Shown here piece after piece: positions 7,734 to 15,179 of a DNA stretch of 18,322 nt (position 1 is its first letter; each line of letters starts with the position of its first letter). The notes beneath the pieces are model-generated. The model saw only the letters and a list, made by a program, of their open reading frames with translations. It ran no database searches and had not been told where the DNA came from. The stretch covers positions 1 through 18,322 of the forward strand of contig JAUNAO010000006.1 of NCBI GenBank assembly GCA_030527565.1, read 5' to 3'. Origin of the DNA: Candidatus Saccharimonadota bacterium (GTDB taxonomy: Bacteria > Patescibacteriota > Saccharimonadia > Saccharimonadales > Saccharimonadaceae). Both the position numbers and the translations under genes were made by a program.

Positions 7734-8623
7734 TACCTCTGCCCTCCATTATTAGCCATCGGATTCGCTCCCGCCGTCCCAGGCGCCTCTCCCTTTCTTA
7801 CATACATCGTCGCCAATTTCGAAAAATCTACTAACGGCTCCCTCACTGCCGTATCCGGATTATTGAAATTATAATACAACTCCGCGAGTTCCCGCGTGTT
7901 CAATCGCACCGACTGAATTCCGATCTGAAACAACCCCGAAATCACCGTATCAACTCGGTTCGCAAGTTCCGACAAAGCCTTGTCATACGTCGCTCGGTCA
8001 ATCCGCGTCACCTCAACCCCCTTATTTTTCGAAAACGACGAGAAAAAATTCTTCGTCTGCTCAAGCGCCTTCTCCGCATCCGTCGAAGAATAATACGGAA
8101 TCACAATAAAGAACGACTTATCCATAATATTCGCTTCTTGCGACAAAATATCAATGAAGTTAATATAGTCGTCCATCAACACCCCGAGCAACATATTGTC
8201 ATTATTCCGCCGGATTTCGGACAACTTCTCAATATACGGCCCAATATCCACCCTCTGCGACCGCACCAAAATCTGCGTCGTAAACTTCAACGAATTCAAA
8301 AAATTCTGATAAGAATACTCGACCGCTTCCCGCTCAACATCCGACATAAGATCAAAGTTAATCGACTTACAAGCCACCACCGCCCTGAACGAGCCATCTT
8401 TCATAATCACCACATTATCGCGCAGCTCGGAAATAAGAAGTGTCGATTGCGTCGAAGTCGGCGATTCTTTATTCGGCGAAACCGGCGACGCAGCTTGCGC
8501 CGAAATCGCTGCCGAACCTAAATTCTGCATCGCCATATTTTGCGCCTGCGCATTCCCCGCCGCCATCATCTGCGGCTGCTGACCAGGTAAAACCATTTGT
8601 GGATTTTGCTGTTGTGGATTCAT
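7733..8623 (-). CDS. TraC-like protein, N-terminal domain of VirB4 as a separate gene
   Basis: The frame is open upstream to 8698, but the ATG at 8623 is preferred: it sits one base after the TAA stop of prgI and avoids a 74-bp overlap in which the upstream codons give an Arg-rich, shadow-like sequence. The 296-residue product starts with a Q/M/P/N-rich low-complexity segment (1-40). A globular domain ~60-270 follows, with LRDNVVIMKDGSFRAVVACKS, EYSYQNFLNSLKFTTQILVRSQ and FFIVIPYY, resembling the N-terminal domain of TraC/VirB4 ATPases. The tail (GTAGANPMANNGGQR) is disordered. No Walker motifs are present. With the shortened VirB4 just downstream it probably rebuilds a complete motor, linking the ATPase to membrane partners. 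Translation is likely coupled to prgI since no good SD is visible. Confidence 0.8.
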   Translation of the reverse strand: MNPQQQNPQMVLPGQQPQMMAAGNAQAQNMAMQNLGSAAISAQAASPVSPNKESPTSTQSTLLISELRDNVVIMKDGSFRAVVACKSINFDLMSDVEREAVEYSYQNFLNSLKFTTQILVRSQRVDIGPYIEKLSEIRRNNDNMLLGVLMDDYINFIDILSQEANIMDKSFFIVIPYYSSTDAEKALEQTKNFFSSFSKNKGVEVTRIDRATYDKALSELANRVDTVISGLFQIGIQSVRLNTRELAELYYNFNNPDTAVREPLVDFSKLATMYVRKGEAPGTAGANPMANNGGQR

Positions 8624-8624
8624 A

Positions 8625-9464
8625 TTAGTGTAGCGAGATAAATACCTCTCCCTCGTCCTTTCTATTAATTCGGTTAGCTTCCTTCGCAATCGTCGCAACA
8701 GAATAGTCAGAATTATTAGCTAATTCCATTATATCAGGTTTTTGCGCAAGCGGTTTAACATTTTCTGGCGTTGGCTGGACAACTGAAGCCGGCTTCTCCG
8801 CCTGATGAACCTCGCCCCGCGCTCCAACAATCGCTGGCGTTTCGTTCGAAACGACCGGTTGTAGACTCTCACTCCGTTCAATCGCCGCCCGCATCTCATT
8901 AATCGCCTCTTGATGTCGCTCAACTTTATCCTGATTAATCGCCTTGTCGATAACCTGCGACTTATAATTCATCGTATCGAAAATATCCGTCGCCTGATTC
9001 GCCTCCGCAACAAGATCATCTCGCATTAAATTTGAATTCATCGTCCTAATCGATTGTCCACCCGAGTCGACGACATCCGCAAGGAACGACAGCCGATGTG
9101 TCGCCTCTTCCTGCGTCAAATCACGCGTCCGCGTCTCCTCAACAATCTTTGGCGCCGTAATCGTTACAGTCGACTCTCTCTGCCCAGGCGTCCACACTCG
9201 CTTCCGCGGTTTTAGGTAGAACGAAACGATTGCCGCAAGATAAGTTTCCATCGGCTGATCTTTTCGAAGTGGCAACGCAAGCGCGAGGAGCAACAAAACT
9301 GGTGGCAACGGAATAATTGCGAGGAGCGGAAAAAGTTGCGCCAGCCCAACCGCCGCCGCGATTAAACCCGCCGCAATCAAAAGATAGACAAACTGCCGGA
9401 AACTAAACGGCCCGATTAACTTATCATCCGCCTCAACATCCTGAGGCACTTTATACTGCGCCAT
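8625..9464 (-). CDS. prgI: PrgI family protein (VirB3-like T4SS inner-membrane protein)
   Basis: Small inner-membrane subunit found directly before VirB4 in Gram-positive-type T4SS loci. The N-terminus is diagnostic: YKVPQDVEADDKLIGPFSFRQFVYLL (family hallmark VPQD...GPFS.RQ). Two transmembrane helices lie at ~27-45 and ~47-66, followed by a short basic segment (KPRKRVWTP). The ~190-residue tail from ~95 is long, charged and helical, longer than in most PrgI proteins (~110-150 residues in total), and may dock the TraC-like protein. It is the first gene of the five-gene operon. The extended -10 promoter ends 8 nt before ATG and no SD is visible, which predicts a leaderless mRNA. Confidence 0.9.
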   Translation of the reverse strand: MAQYKVPQDVEADDKLIGPFSFRQFVYLLIAAGLIAAAVGLAQLFPLLAIIPLPPVLLLLALALPLRKDQPMETYLAAIVSFYLKPRKRVWTPGQRESTVTITAPKIVEETRTRDLTQEEATHRLSFLADVVDSGGQSIRTMNSNLMRDDLVAEANQATDIFDTMNYKSQVIDKAINQDKVERHQEAINEMRAAIERSESLQPVVSNETPAIVGARGEVHQAEKPASVVQPTPENVKPLAQKPDIMELANNSDYSVATIAKEANRINRKDEGEVFISLH

Positions 9465-9472
9465 ATAAAATA

Positions 9473-9481
9473 ATTATAGCA
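9473..9481 (-). promoter_or_regulatory. Extended -10 promoter of the prgI-virB4 operon
   Basis: TGCTATAAT on the minus strand lies 8 nt before the prgI ATG; no convincing -35 because that region is occupied by the T tract of the preceding terminator. Expected transcript start is ~2 nt before ATG. Confidence 0.65.
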
Positions 9482-9496
9482 TAATTTCAATAAAGA

Positions 9497-9519
9497 AAAA
9501 GCCCCGCCGAAGCGGGGCT
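9497..9519 (-). terminator. Intrinsic terminator of the 191-residue gene
   Basis: On the minus strand the stem AGCCCCGC / GCGGGGCT (8 bp, 9500-9519) closes a TTCG tetraloop and is followed by TTTTTCTTT. This is a classic rho-independent terminator and separates the gene from the prgI operon. Confidence 0.93.
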
Positions 9520-9534
9520 GAGAGAAAAATCTAC

Positions 9535-10110
9535 TTAACCTACAGCATATAAACTGCCATGAAGCCAGCCATCATCCGGGTAATCTTCGTACACAGAAAT
9601 AACAAATGAACCAAACAACTTATCACAACCGGACATCACGAGTCCAGTCTTGTCCGCTCCAGCAAAGTCCCATTTCTCAACTGGGATTTTCCTATTGCCA
9701 TAACCAGCAATACGCACATTCACCCAATTGATACGTGCATCCGGATCCGCATTTAAAATTCCGCGAAAATAGCCCGGTATACTAACCATATAACGATTAC
9801 GCGTTTCGAACTCATACCTCGTCATAATATCGGCTTCAGTTAAATCCGTCTTGAAACGCCCAAAGCATGAATTTGGGTCATAGTACACGGCAAAAGGCTT
9901 ATTTTGCGGAGGTTGACCGTGGTCTTCCCAGAACTTCAGTGTCTCTACTTCTATAACATTGTTCGCAGTTAAATGCAAATTACAGTATAGAGGCTTGTCA
10001 TCTGGGATAGACTCGAAATTAGTCAAAAGGACCGAAATATCTTCCCATTTTTTGAATCCAAAAGCCAATGCTTCGTCATCCTTCGGATCAACGACAAAAA
10101 ATCTCTCCAT
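9535..10110 (-). CDS. Unrecognised 191-residue soluble protein inside the T4SS locus
   Basis: I do not recognise this family. The protein starts MERFFVVDPKDDEALAFGF, has no signal peptide or membrane helix, and is rich in aromatic and acidic residues with no long low-complexity stretch, so it is probably a folded globular protein. Visible segments include FAVYYDPNSCFGRFKTDLTE, RINWVNVRIAGYG and SFVISVYEDYPDDGW. Two of its three cysteines (C102, C164) lie in the conserved-looking core, but no catalytic pattern is evident. The ATG follows a good SD (GGAGAG). It has its own promoter with a palindrome over the -35 and its own UUCG-loop terminator, so it is an independent unit between virB6 and prgI. 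A secreted substrate, regulator or immunity protein of the T4SS are guesses from position only. Confidence 0.75.
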   Translation of the reverse strand: MERFFVVDPKDDEALAFGFKKWEDISVLLTNFESIPDDKPLYCNLHLTANNVIEVETLKFWEDHGQPPQNKPFAVYYDPNSCFGRFKTDLTEADIMTRYEFETRNRYMVSIPGYFRGILNADPDARINWVNVRIAGYGNRKIPVEKWDFAGADKTGLVMSGCDKLFGSFVISVYEDYPDDGWLHGSLYAVG

Positions 10111-10160
10111 AATTTTCTCTCCAATCTAAAAGTACTACATCAAAAAGATGCGCTATCCTA

Positions 10161-10189
10161 ACTATAGCACATTTTTTCCTAGAAGTCAA
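10161..10189 (-). promoter_or_regulatory. Promoter of the 191-residue gene
   Basis: On the minus strand a -35 TTGACT (10184-10189), a 17-nt spacer and an extended -10 TG-C-TATAGT (10161-10166) are seen. About 50 nt of leader follow, with an SD. Confidence 0.75.
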
Positions 10190-10213
10190 TAGCGCCCAGG
10201 GATGCTATTGACT
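10184..10213. promoter_or_regulatory. 10-bp inverted repeat over the -35, candidate operator
   Basis: Perfect arms AGTCAATAGC / GCTATTGACT are separated by 10 bp. One arm contains the -35 TTGACT of the 191-residue gene. The repeat lies 5 bp beyond the virB6-like stop; no T-run follows on the minus strand, so an operator is more likely than an intrinsic terminator, although it could also stabilise the virB6 mRNA end. Confidence 0.6.
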
Positions 10214-10218
10214 CTACG

Positions 10219-13200
10219 TTACGCATCTGGATATAATGTCGGATCACCCAATAGCCCCTTCAAATACTCCCGAAGCTCAAAAACGTCCGCTGTTTGATTT
10301 TTCTCATAGAACTTCTCGAATTTATAACCAAGAAAACTATCCTCGCCAAACCAACCTACAATTTCGCCCATCGATTTTTCAAAGAACACTTCTACATCAT
10401 CATCTCTACATTCAGTGTAGAGGTCGTCAATTGTTGCCATATATGCACTCCTGTCCGCTTCAGTATAGTATCGCGTTGACGTTGCTTCATCATCTTCCAT
10501 AACTGGATCCGCTGCACCCTTGCGCTTTCGTTCTTCCTCATACGCACGTTTCTGCTCCTCACGGCTCTGTGTCAAATAATCATTAATTGCCACCTCATTA
10601 TCAAGGTTAAGCCAGCCACGCATCCAGTCTTTAGCGTTATTCGCCGCACCAGAACGTCGCGTACGGTAAATCTGCTCAAGCTTACCGCTATCTGCAAGAA
10701 TCTTACGAACACGTTTACCGGTAATCTCATCCTTCAGTGCCATCATCTCCTTGTCGCGCTTCATCTTTGCCTCACCAATTGGCGAATCACCATACTTGCT
10801 TTGAATCTCCGCTACTCGCGCAGTATATTCTCTACGACGCTCTGGATGATCTGGATTGTCTAACCATGCATTTGTCAAATGCTCATTAATCGCCGCTTTG
10901 TAATCACTACGCATACCCAAAATCTGCGCTGGCGTCTGATCTTTAAAGTATTTCTCCGTCTTATCGCGGAAGAACTTCTCCGTCTCCGCCCGTTCCTCGG
11001 CCGACAATCTCTTATCATCCCACTCCGCAACCAACTCGTAAACCGGATTTCCTTTTTCGTCTACAACTACTTGGTCGTTTGCATCTTTCTTTTGCTTGCG
11101 CGAATAGCCGGTCAGGAACGTCACGGCACTACTTAATTGCTCTGAACCAGACAAGTACTTAAGGCTCGCCGAAATAAACTGTGGTCCAATCGACTGCTCA
11201 ACTTCCCTACGTTTCGCCAAATAAGCTTCCTGATCAATTTTTCCAGTCTCCGGATCCGTATAGACTTTCTTTAAGCTGCTAACTAAGTTAGCATATGCCG
11301 TCCGTTCAACGCCATCAAATCCAGTACCCTCCATCAACGGCACCATTGAACGCTTCGCATACATTTTCTTACCATCCGGTTCAACATGATATCCCTCAAC
11401 GTATTCATCAAAAGTGACCTTCGCCTCTTTACGTTCATCCTCATTGAACATCTTCGCCGTCTCAAGATTAATATACTTACCAAACCTACGTAACGTCGGG
11501 TCAGCATCTTTAACCTCAAACATCAAGAACGAAGCGAGCGACTGTGATGCATGCGTCCCAAGCTCCAACCCACCATCAAGAATATCATCCATAATATTTT
11601 TTACAATATCCGTATCACCACGACGGTTAACCTCACGAAGACCAGCCAAGATCGCATCAATACTTTCCGAAGCTCTCTTATTCGGATTGAGCGACAACTC
11701 CCTAATCCTATATTCAAGATCCTTCGTCGGAGGCGTCATCTCAAAATACTTTTGGAATTTTGTCATAATAATCTTATTCTGTGTATCATAGGCTGCTGCC
11801 GCCGAAGCCGCCGCATAATGCGTAAAATCAACATCGCCCTCCATAATTTTACTCACATCACCATACCTATTAAGCGCCTCCTTGAATTGCTCCGATTGCA
11901 TATCGGCAAAGTGCCTCTTGTATTTCTCCGTATTTATATTAACGTTATCAAAATGCGCATTCATCGCCGCCTCCATGCGTTCATGGAAGCCCTTCGCGTT
12001 ATCAAGTTCAATCATTTCACCACGCGCCTGCTCCGCCTTCAACAAATCCGACGCCACCACATTCCTGATATCTAACCGATCAAGATCAGCCTTCTTAATC
12101 GTACCCAACTTCGCCCGGTAGCCATACCCCTTATTCATATTATTGCTATGGCGCAAAACTGTCTGCTGGTACTCCATCCCCCTCGCCTGATCCTCATACG
12201 CCCTCTCACCCCGCTTCGAAAGCACACCATCTAAATCACCCCCCTTATAATTCCGCTTCGCATCATACGCCAACCCCCGATTTTTCACCGTCGTCAAATG
12301 CCGCGTCGTCTCTTCACCTCGCGCAATCTTCCGGTTTTCAAGATACTGACGCAACTTCAAAGATGGCGTATACGCATCCCCGCGCGCCAAATTCTTCGCT
12401 CGCGTCAAATCGCGATGCGACGAAGCCCATGCCCGGTTTGTCGCCAGTGGCGCCGCTGCAAGCCTGTGCATACTCGCATTGATCGCCCCGAGGAACGTCC
12501 CAGACATCTTCATCAACTTCCAAGAGAAGAACAGCGGGAAAATCTGTACCGCCACCCCAAGCAGTAACGAGAAGCCGTCCTGTGCATTCGCAATAATCGC
12601 CCAACCCGCAAGCGAAGACGCCCCAAAGAGCAACGAGAACATTGGATAGAAAATCAACATCTTATATAACAGTTGTTTCCACTGCTTAAACCACCTATCC
12701 GTGTTTGGCAACATATACGCCACCATCGCCAGCGGAGCAATCATAATCAAAAGCACCACAACCGCCTGCCGAAGAGCAATCGTGATTAAACCGGTAACAA
12801 CCGCAACGATCGCCCCTAAAATCACTGGAATTAACATCCAGATCGCCCCCGTCTCAAACGCAATCACACCCCCACCAATCGCCAGTGCCGTCCCCCCAGC
12901 CATCGACTGATACATTTCTGCGAGCGCAATATGCGACTGACCATTATTAATCGCCATCCCCGACATTGTCGCCGCCTCAATCGACTCAAACAACCCTCTT
13001 AAACTATTCCCGACGATATTCGACAAATCCACCGCAACCGAACAGATTAAGAAGCTTAAATTAACAAGAATCGCCGTCACAATCAACTTCGGCAAAATCT
13101 TCTTCAGCCCGTAGTTATTAATCCCCCAACCTGTAATCTGCGAATAGATCACGACGAGCAGGAAGATAATAAATACGATATTTGTTACCGCCCTAAAATA

Positions 13201-13566
13201 CTTCCAAATCTCATAAATCGGCTGGCCGTCCTCGGCCTTTACCGGATTAATCAATAAAATATCTTCAATTTTCTCATACAGCCAGTCCACCGCCTCAGAA
13301 ATTTTCCCCGTTGTCGGACAGACCAACCAACCAATCGCCCCAAGGCTATTCTCACAAGAAGTACTCCCAGTCGTCACCCCAGTATTATTCGTAGCAGTAT
13401 TATTCGTCGTCGTCTCTGTTGTCGTCGGCTGGTTAACTGCCGGCTCCGCATATACTGGCGCTGTGAAAAATGCACTAAATAAAACTAAGATACTGAAAAA
13501 ACACCCAAAAAAGGCCTTTGCTAGTTTAGATTTTGAGAATTTTTTCACTACCATAGTTATATACAC
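10219..13566 (-). CDS. VirB6/TrbL-like T4SS polytopic channel protein with very long C-terminal domain
   Basis: Inner-membrane channel subunit of the secretion system. The 1115-residue product has a signal peptide (basic KKFSKSKLAK, hydrophobic core, cut near VYA at ~40) and a T/N-rich linker (41-70). Hydrophobic segments lie at ~127-145, ~160-183, ~222-245, ~246-265, ~267-288, ~302-322 and ~328-349. The block with IALRQAVVVLLIMIAPLAMVAYMLP and NTDRWFKQWKQLL is typical of TrbL/VirB6. From ~375 to the end there are ~740 hydrophilic, mostly helical and highly charged residues that I cannot assign; on topology they may be cytoplasmic. The start is GTG at 13566, 12 nt after AAAGGGAGG; ATG at 13554 is the alternative. 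It is read from a perfect consensus promoter, divergent from the pilin operon. VirB6 identity is from topology and context, so moderately sure. Confidence 0.85.
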   Translation of the reverse strand: MYITMVVKKFSKSKLAKAFFGCFFSILVLFSAFFTAPVYAEPAVNQPTTTETTTNNTATNNTGVTTGSTSCENSLGAIGWLVCPTTGKISEAVDWLYEKIEDILLINPVKAEDGQPIYEIWKYFRAVTNIVFIIFLLVVIYSQITGWGINNYGLKKILPKLIVTAILVNLSFLICSVAVDLSNIVGNSLRGLFESIEAATMSGMAINNGQSHIALAEMYQSMAGGTALAIGGGVIAFETGAIWMLIPVILGAIVAVVTGLITIALRQAVVVLLIMIAPLAMVAYMLPNTDRWFKQWKQLLYKMLIFYPMFSLLFGASSLAGWAIIANAQDGFSLLLGVAVQIFPLFFSWKLMKMSGTFLGAINASMHRLAAAPLATNRAWASSHRDLTRAKNLARGDAYTPSLKLRQYLENRKIARGEETTRHLTTVKNRGLAYDAKRNYKGGDLDGVLSKRGERAYEDQARGMEYQQTVLRHSNNMNKGYGYRAKLGTIKKADLDRLDIRNVVASDLLKAEQARGEMIELDNAKGFHERMEAAMNAHFDNVNINTEKYKRHFADMQSEQFKEALNRYGDVSKIMEGDVDFTHYAAASAAAAYDTQNKIIMTKFQKYFEMTPPTKDLEYRIRELSLNPNKRASESIDAILAGLREVNRRGDTDIVKNIMDDILDGGLELGTHASQSLASFLMFEVKDADPTLRRFGKYINLETAKMFNEDERKEAKVTFDEYVEGYHVEPDGKKMYAKRSMVPLMEGTGFDGVERTAYANLVSSLKKVYTDPETGKIDQEAYLAKRREVEQSIGPQFISASLKYLSGSEQLSSAVTFLTGYSRKQKKDANDQVVVDEKGNPVYELVAEWDDKRLSAEERAETEKFFRDKTEKYFKDQTPAQILGMRSDYKAAINEHLTNAWLDNPDHPERRREYTARVAEIQSKYGDSPIGEAKMKRDKEMMALKDEITGKRVRKILADSGKLEQIYRTRRSGAANNAKDWMRGWLNLDNEVAINDYLTQSREEQKRAYEEERKRKGAADPVMEDDEATSTRYYTEADRSAYMATIDDLYTECRDDDVEVFFEKSMGEIVGWFGEDSFLGYKFEKFYEKNQTADVFELREYLKGLLGDPTLYPDA

Positions 13567-13602
13567 TACTAAAAACCGCCTCCCTTTACTAGGCGTGGTT
13601 TA

Positions 13603-13631
13603 ATTATAGCACGCATAAGCTTTTTTGTCAA
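13603..13631 (-). promoter_or_regulatory. Perfect consensus promoter of the VirB6-like gene
   Basis: TTGACA (13626-13631), 17-nt spacer and TATAAT (13603-13608), with an added TGC extension of the -10, read on the minus strand. This is the best sigma-70-type promoter in the window. A GCC/GGC-rich imperfect inverted repeat in the leader (about 13575-13600) surrounds the SD and could modulate translation. Confidence 0.88.
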
Positions 13632-13652
13632 GAGTAAATACATAAAATCTCT

Positions 13653-13680
13653 TTGATTTTCAAAAAATCTATGCTAATAT
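13653..13680 (+). promoter_or_regulatory. Promoter of the pilin operon, leaderless
   Basis: -35 TTGATT (13653-13658), 16-nt spacer and -10 TAATAT (13675-13680) with a TGC extension. Exactly 6 nt separate the -10 from ATG, so transcription is predicted to start at the A of the start codon. It faces away from the virB6-like promoter. Confidence 0.75.
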
Positions 13681-13686
13681 AAGATT

Positions 13687-14418
13687 ATGAAAAAGATTTT
13701 AGTCTTCGTGGCCCTCATTCTCGCCACTTTTACCACCTTTAACCTGATATCCAGTCCATCTGTCTCTGCGGCGGCCAGCACCGAAACTTTCCTCGGTATG
13801 CCAGCTTGGAACTATGGTCTAGATACTAGCACTATCACCAATACCGAAGGAATTAAACAAGCCATTGTTATGATTGTTTCGAACGTTCTTCTCGCAATCA
13901 CCGTTGCTGCTACTTATCTTATTCTAGCCTACACTATTTATGGTGGCTATCTCTATATCTTTTCTAATGGCGACCCAGGCAAAGCTGCTGGCGGGAAGAA
14001 AACTCTAACCCGCGCCTTTATCGGCATGGCCGTAGTCGCTTCTACCTACATTATCCTAAATGCTATCCGTATTGCCTTTATGGGCGCAAATGGAAATTTT
14101 GCTGCAAACTGCACAACAAGCGAATGTCTTACGGCTACGGATTTCGTTACCAACATCCTCGGTTGGTTCATTGGCATTGCCGGAATCGTCGCCGCTATCT
14201 TCCTCGTTGTTGGAGGGATTGGTTATGTTACCTCTGCCGGTGACGCTAGTAAGCTCCAAAAATCAAAAAATACCATTATGTATGCTTTGATCGGCCTCGC
14301 CATCGTCGGTCTCGCCCAAGTTATTGTCGTATTTGTCTCAAATATGGCAAGAGAGGCGACTAAAACTTCCTATCTCGACAACCAAACATTAATAGCAAAG
14401 GAGTATCATGAAAACTAA
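13687..14418 (+). CDS. T4SS pilin-like protein with two tandem pilin domains
   Basis: 243 residues. A signal peptide (MKKILVFVALILATF, likely cut after VSA at ~28) is followed by two copies of the small two-helix domain of CPR T4SS pilins (VirB2-like, Pfam T4SS_pilin type). Copy 1 spans ~55-130, with YGGYLYIFSNGDPGKAAGGK between helices. Copy 2 spans ~152-222, with VGGIGYVTSAGDASKLQKSK. Both show the pattern GG-x2-Y-x2-S-x-GD-x3-K followed by K-x-T/N and a second helix. Between the copies C142 and C147 may form a disulphide. The tail (TKTSYLDNQTLIAKEYHEN) is polar. It is the first gene of the operon and overlaps the next by 11 bp. Whether it is a structural subunit or an assembly factor such as a pilus base or cap cannot be told. 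Confidence 0.85.
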   Translation: MKKILVFVALILATFTTFNLISSPSVSAAASTETFLGMPAWNYGLDTSTITNTEGIKQAIVMIVSNVLLAITVAATYLILAYTIYGGYLYIFSNGDPGKAAGGKKTLTRAFIGMAVVASTYIILNAIRIAFMGANGNFAANCTTSECLTATDFVTNILGWFIGIAGIVAAIFLVVGGIGYVTSAGDASKLQKSKNTIMYALIGLAIVGLAQVIVVFVSNMAREATKTSYLDNQTLIAKEYHEN

Positions 14419-14791
14419 ACTTATTAAAGTAGTCGCTGCACTTATTGCACTATTCAGCATGTCCACAATTATTAATATGCCGAACTACGTCGCAGCCTAC
14501 GATCCATGCGCCGACATCGCGGACGAATTGAAAGAGGCCTATGGCTGTTCTGGCGCATCATCAACAACAACGCTTGAAACCAATATCGAAAACATCCTTG
14601 AAGCTATCATCGGTGTCGGCGGCCTAGTCGCAGTTATCTTCATCGTCATCGGCGGCTACAACTACATGACTTCCTCTGGCGATGCTGGCAAACTAAAGAA
14701 AGCGAAAGACACCATCCTTTACGCCTGCATCGGCCTCGCCGTCTGTGCTCTCGCTTTTGCAATCGTAAACTGGGTGATTGGAATCCTCTAA
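14408..14791 (+). CDS. T4SS pilin-like protein (VirB2-type)
   Basis: 127 residues. A signal peptide (MKTKLIKVVAALIALFSM) is probably cut near VAA at ~29. The short mature N-terminus has two cysteines (DPCAD and YGCSG). Two hydrophobic helices (~59-76 and ~96-125) are joined by the pilin loop IGGYNYMTSSGDAGKLKKAK. Such small two-helix proteins polymerise into conjugative pili in VirB2 systems. The ATG overlaps the preceding gene by 11 bp and is preceded by AAAGGAG, so translation is SD-led and probably coupled. The second half is nearly the same as that of the next gene, a sign of recent duplication. Confidence 0.9.
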   Translation: MKTKLIKVVAALIALFSMSTIINMPNYVAAYDPCADIADELKEAYGCSGASSTTTLETNIENILEAIIGVGGLVAVIFIVIGGYNYMTSSGDAGKLKKAKDTILYACIGLAVCALAFAIVNWVIGIL

Positions 14792-14819
14792 TGCAACTTC
14801 TCTGAAAAGTATTGCATTA
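14789..14819. promoter_or_regulatory. 8-bp inverted repeat at pilin gene junction
   Basis: TAATGCAA (14789-14796, including the TAA stop) and TTGCATTA (14812-14819) form a perfect inverted repeat with a 15-bp loop. The right arm contains the -35 of the next promoter. It lacks a T tract, so it is an operator candidate or an mRNA-end hairpin. Confidence 0.45.
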
Positions 14820-14840
14820 TTAGAAAAAACGTTATAAAAT
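14812..14840 (+). promoter_or_regulatory. Internal promoter of the third pilin gene
   Basis: -35 TTGCAT (14812-14817), 17-nt spacer and -10 TAAAAT (14835-14840). The ~20-nt leader carries the SD AAAGGA, so this gene can be expressed apart from the two before it. Confidence 0.55.
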
Positions 14841-14867
14841 AAGATTAAATTAATATAAAGGATAAAA

Positions 14868-15164
14868 ATGAAGAATTTTCTTACCACGTTAGCAGCTAGC
14901 AGCGTTACCCCAGTTAATCCTAACGGTAACGATGATCTCGTCGGTAGCATCACTGGCATCTTGAATGCAATTATCGGCATTCTCGGCCTCGTCTGCGTCG
15001 TCGTCATTATCATCGGTGGCGTTAACTACATGACTTCAGCTGGCGATGCTGGCAAAGTCAAAAAAGGCAAAGATACGATCCTTTACGGCTGTATTGGTCT
15101 TGTAGTCTGTGCTCTTGCCTTCGCAGTTGTTAACTTCGTTATCTCTGGCATCTTAGGCCAATAA
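14868..15164 (+). CDS. T4SS pilin-like protein without evident signal peptide
   Basis: 98 residues, the shortest of the four pilin-type genes. Two helices (~28-49 and ~70-95) flank IGGVNYMTSAGDAGKVKKGK, closely matching the previous gene. The N-terminus is only MKNFLTTLAASSVTPVNPNGNDD, which is too polar and short for a normal signal peptide; an in-frame TAA 12 bases upstream (14856-14858) rules out a longer start. The ATG follows AAAGGA. It may be inserted directly by YidC or SRP through its first helix. The gene ends 15 bp before a strong terminator that closes the pilin operon. Confidence 0.9.
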   Translation: MKNFLTTLAASSVTPVNPNGNDDLVGSITGILNAIIGILGLVCVVVIIIGGVNYMTSAGDAGKVKKGKDTILYGCIGLVVCALAFAVVNFVISGILGQ

Positions 15165-15179
15165 CATAGGCTCTCTTCC

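Noticed and set aside
8624..8698. Longer start (8698) for the TraC-like gene
   Set aside because: It would overlap prgI by 74 bp and add an Arg-rich peptide that looks like an out-of-frame reading; the ATG one base after the prgI stop is the natural coupled start.
10184..10213. Inverted repeat as a rho-independent terminator of the VirB6-like gene
   Set aside because: No T-run follows on the minus strand and the element overlaps a good -35; an operator role fits better.
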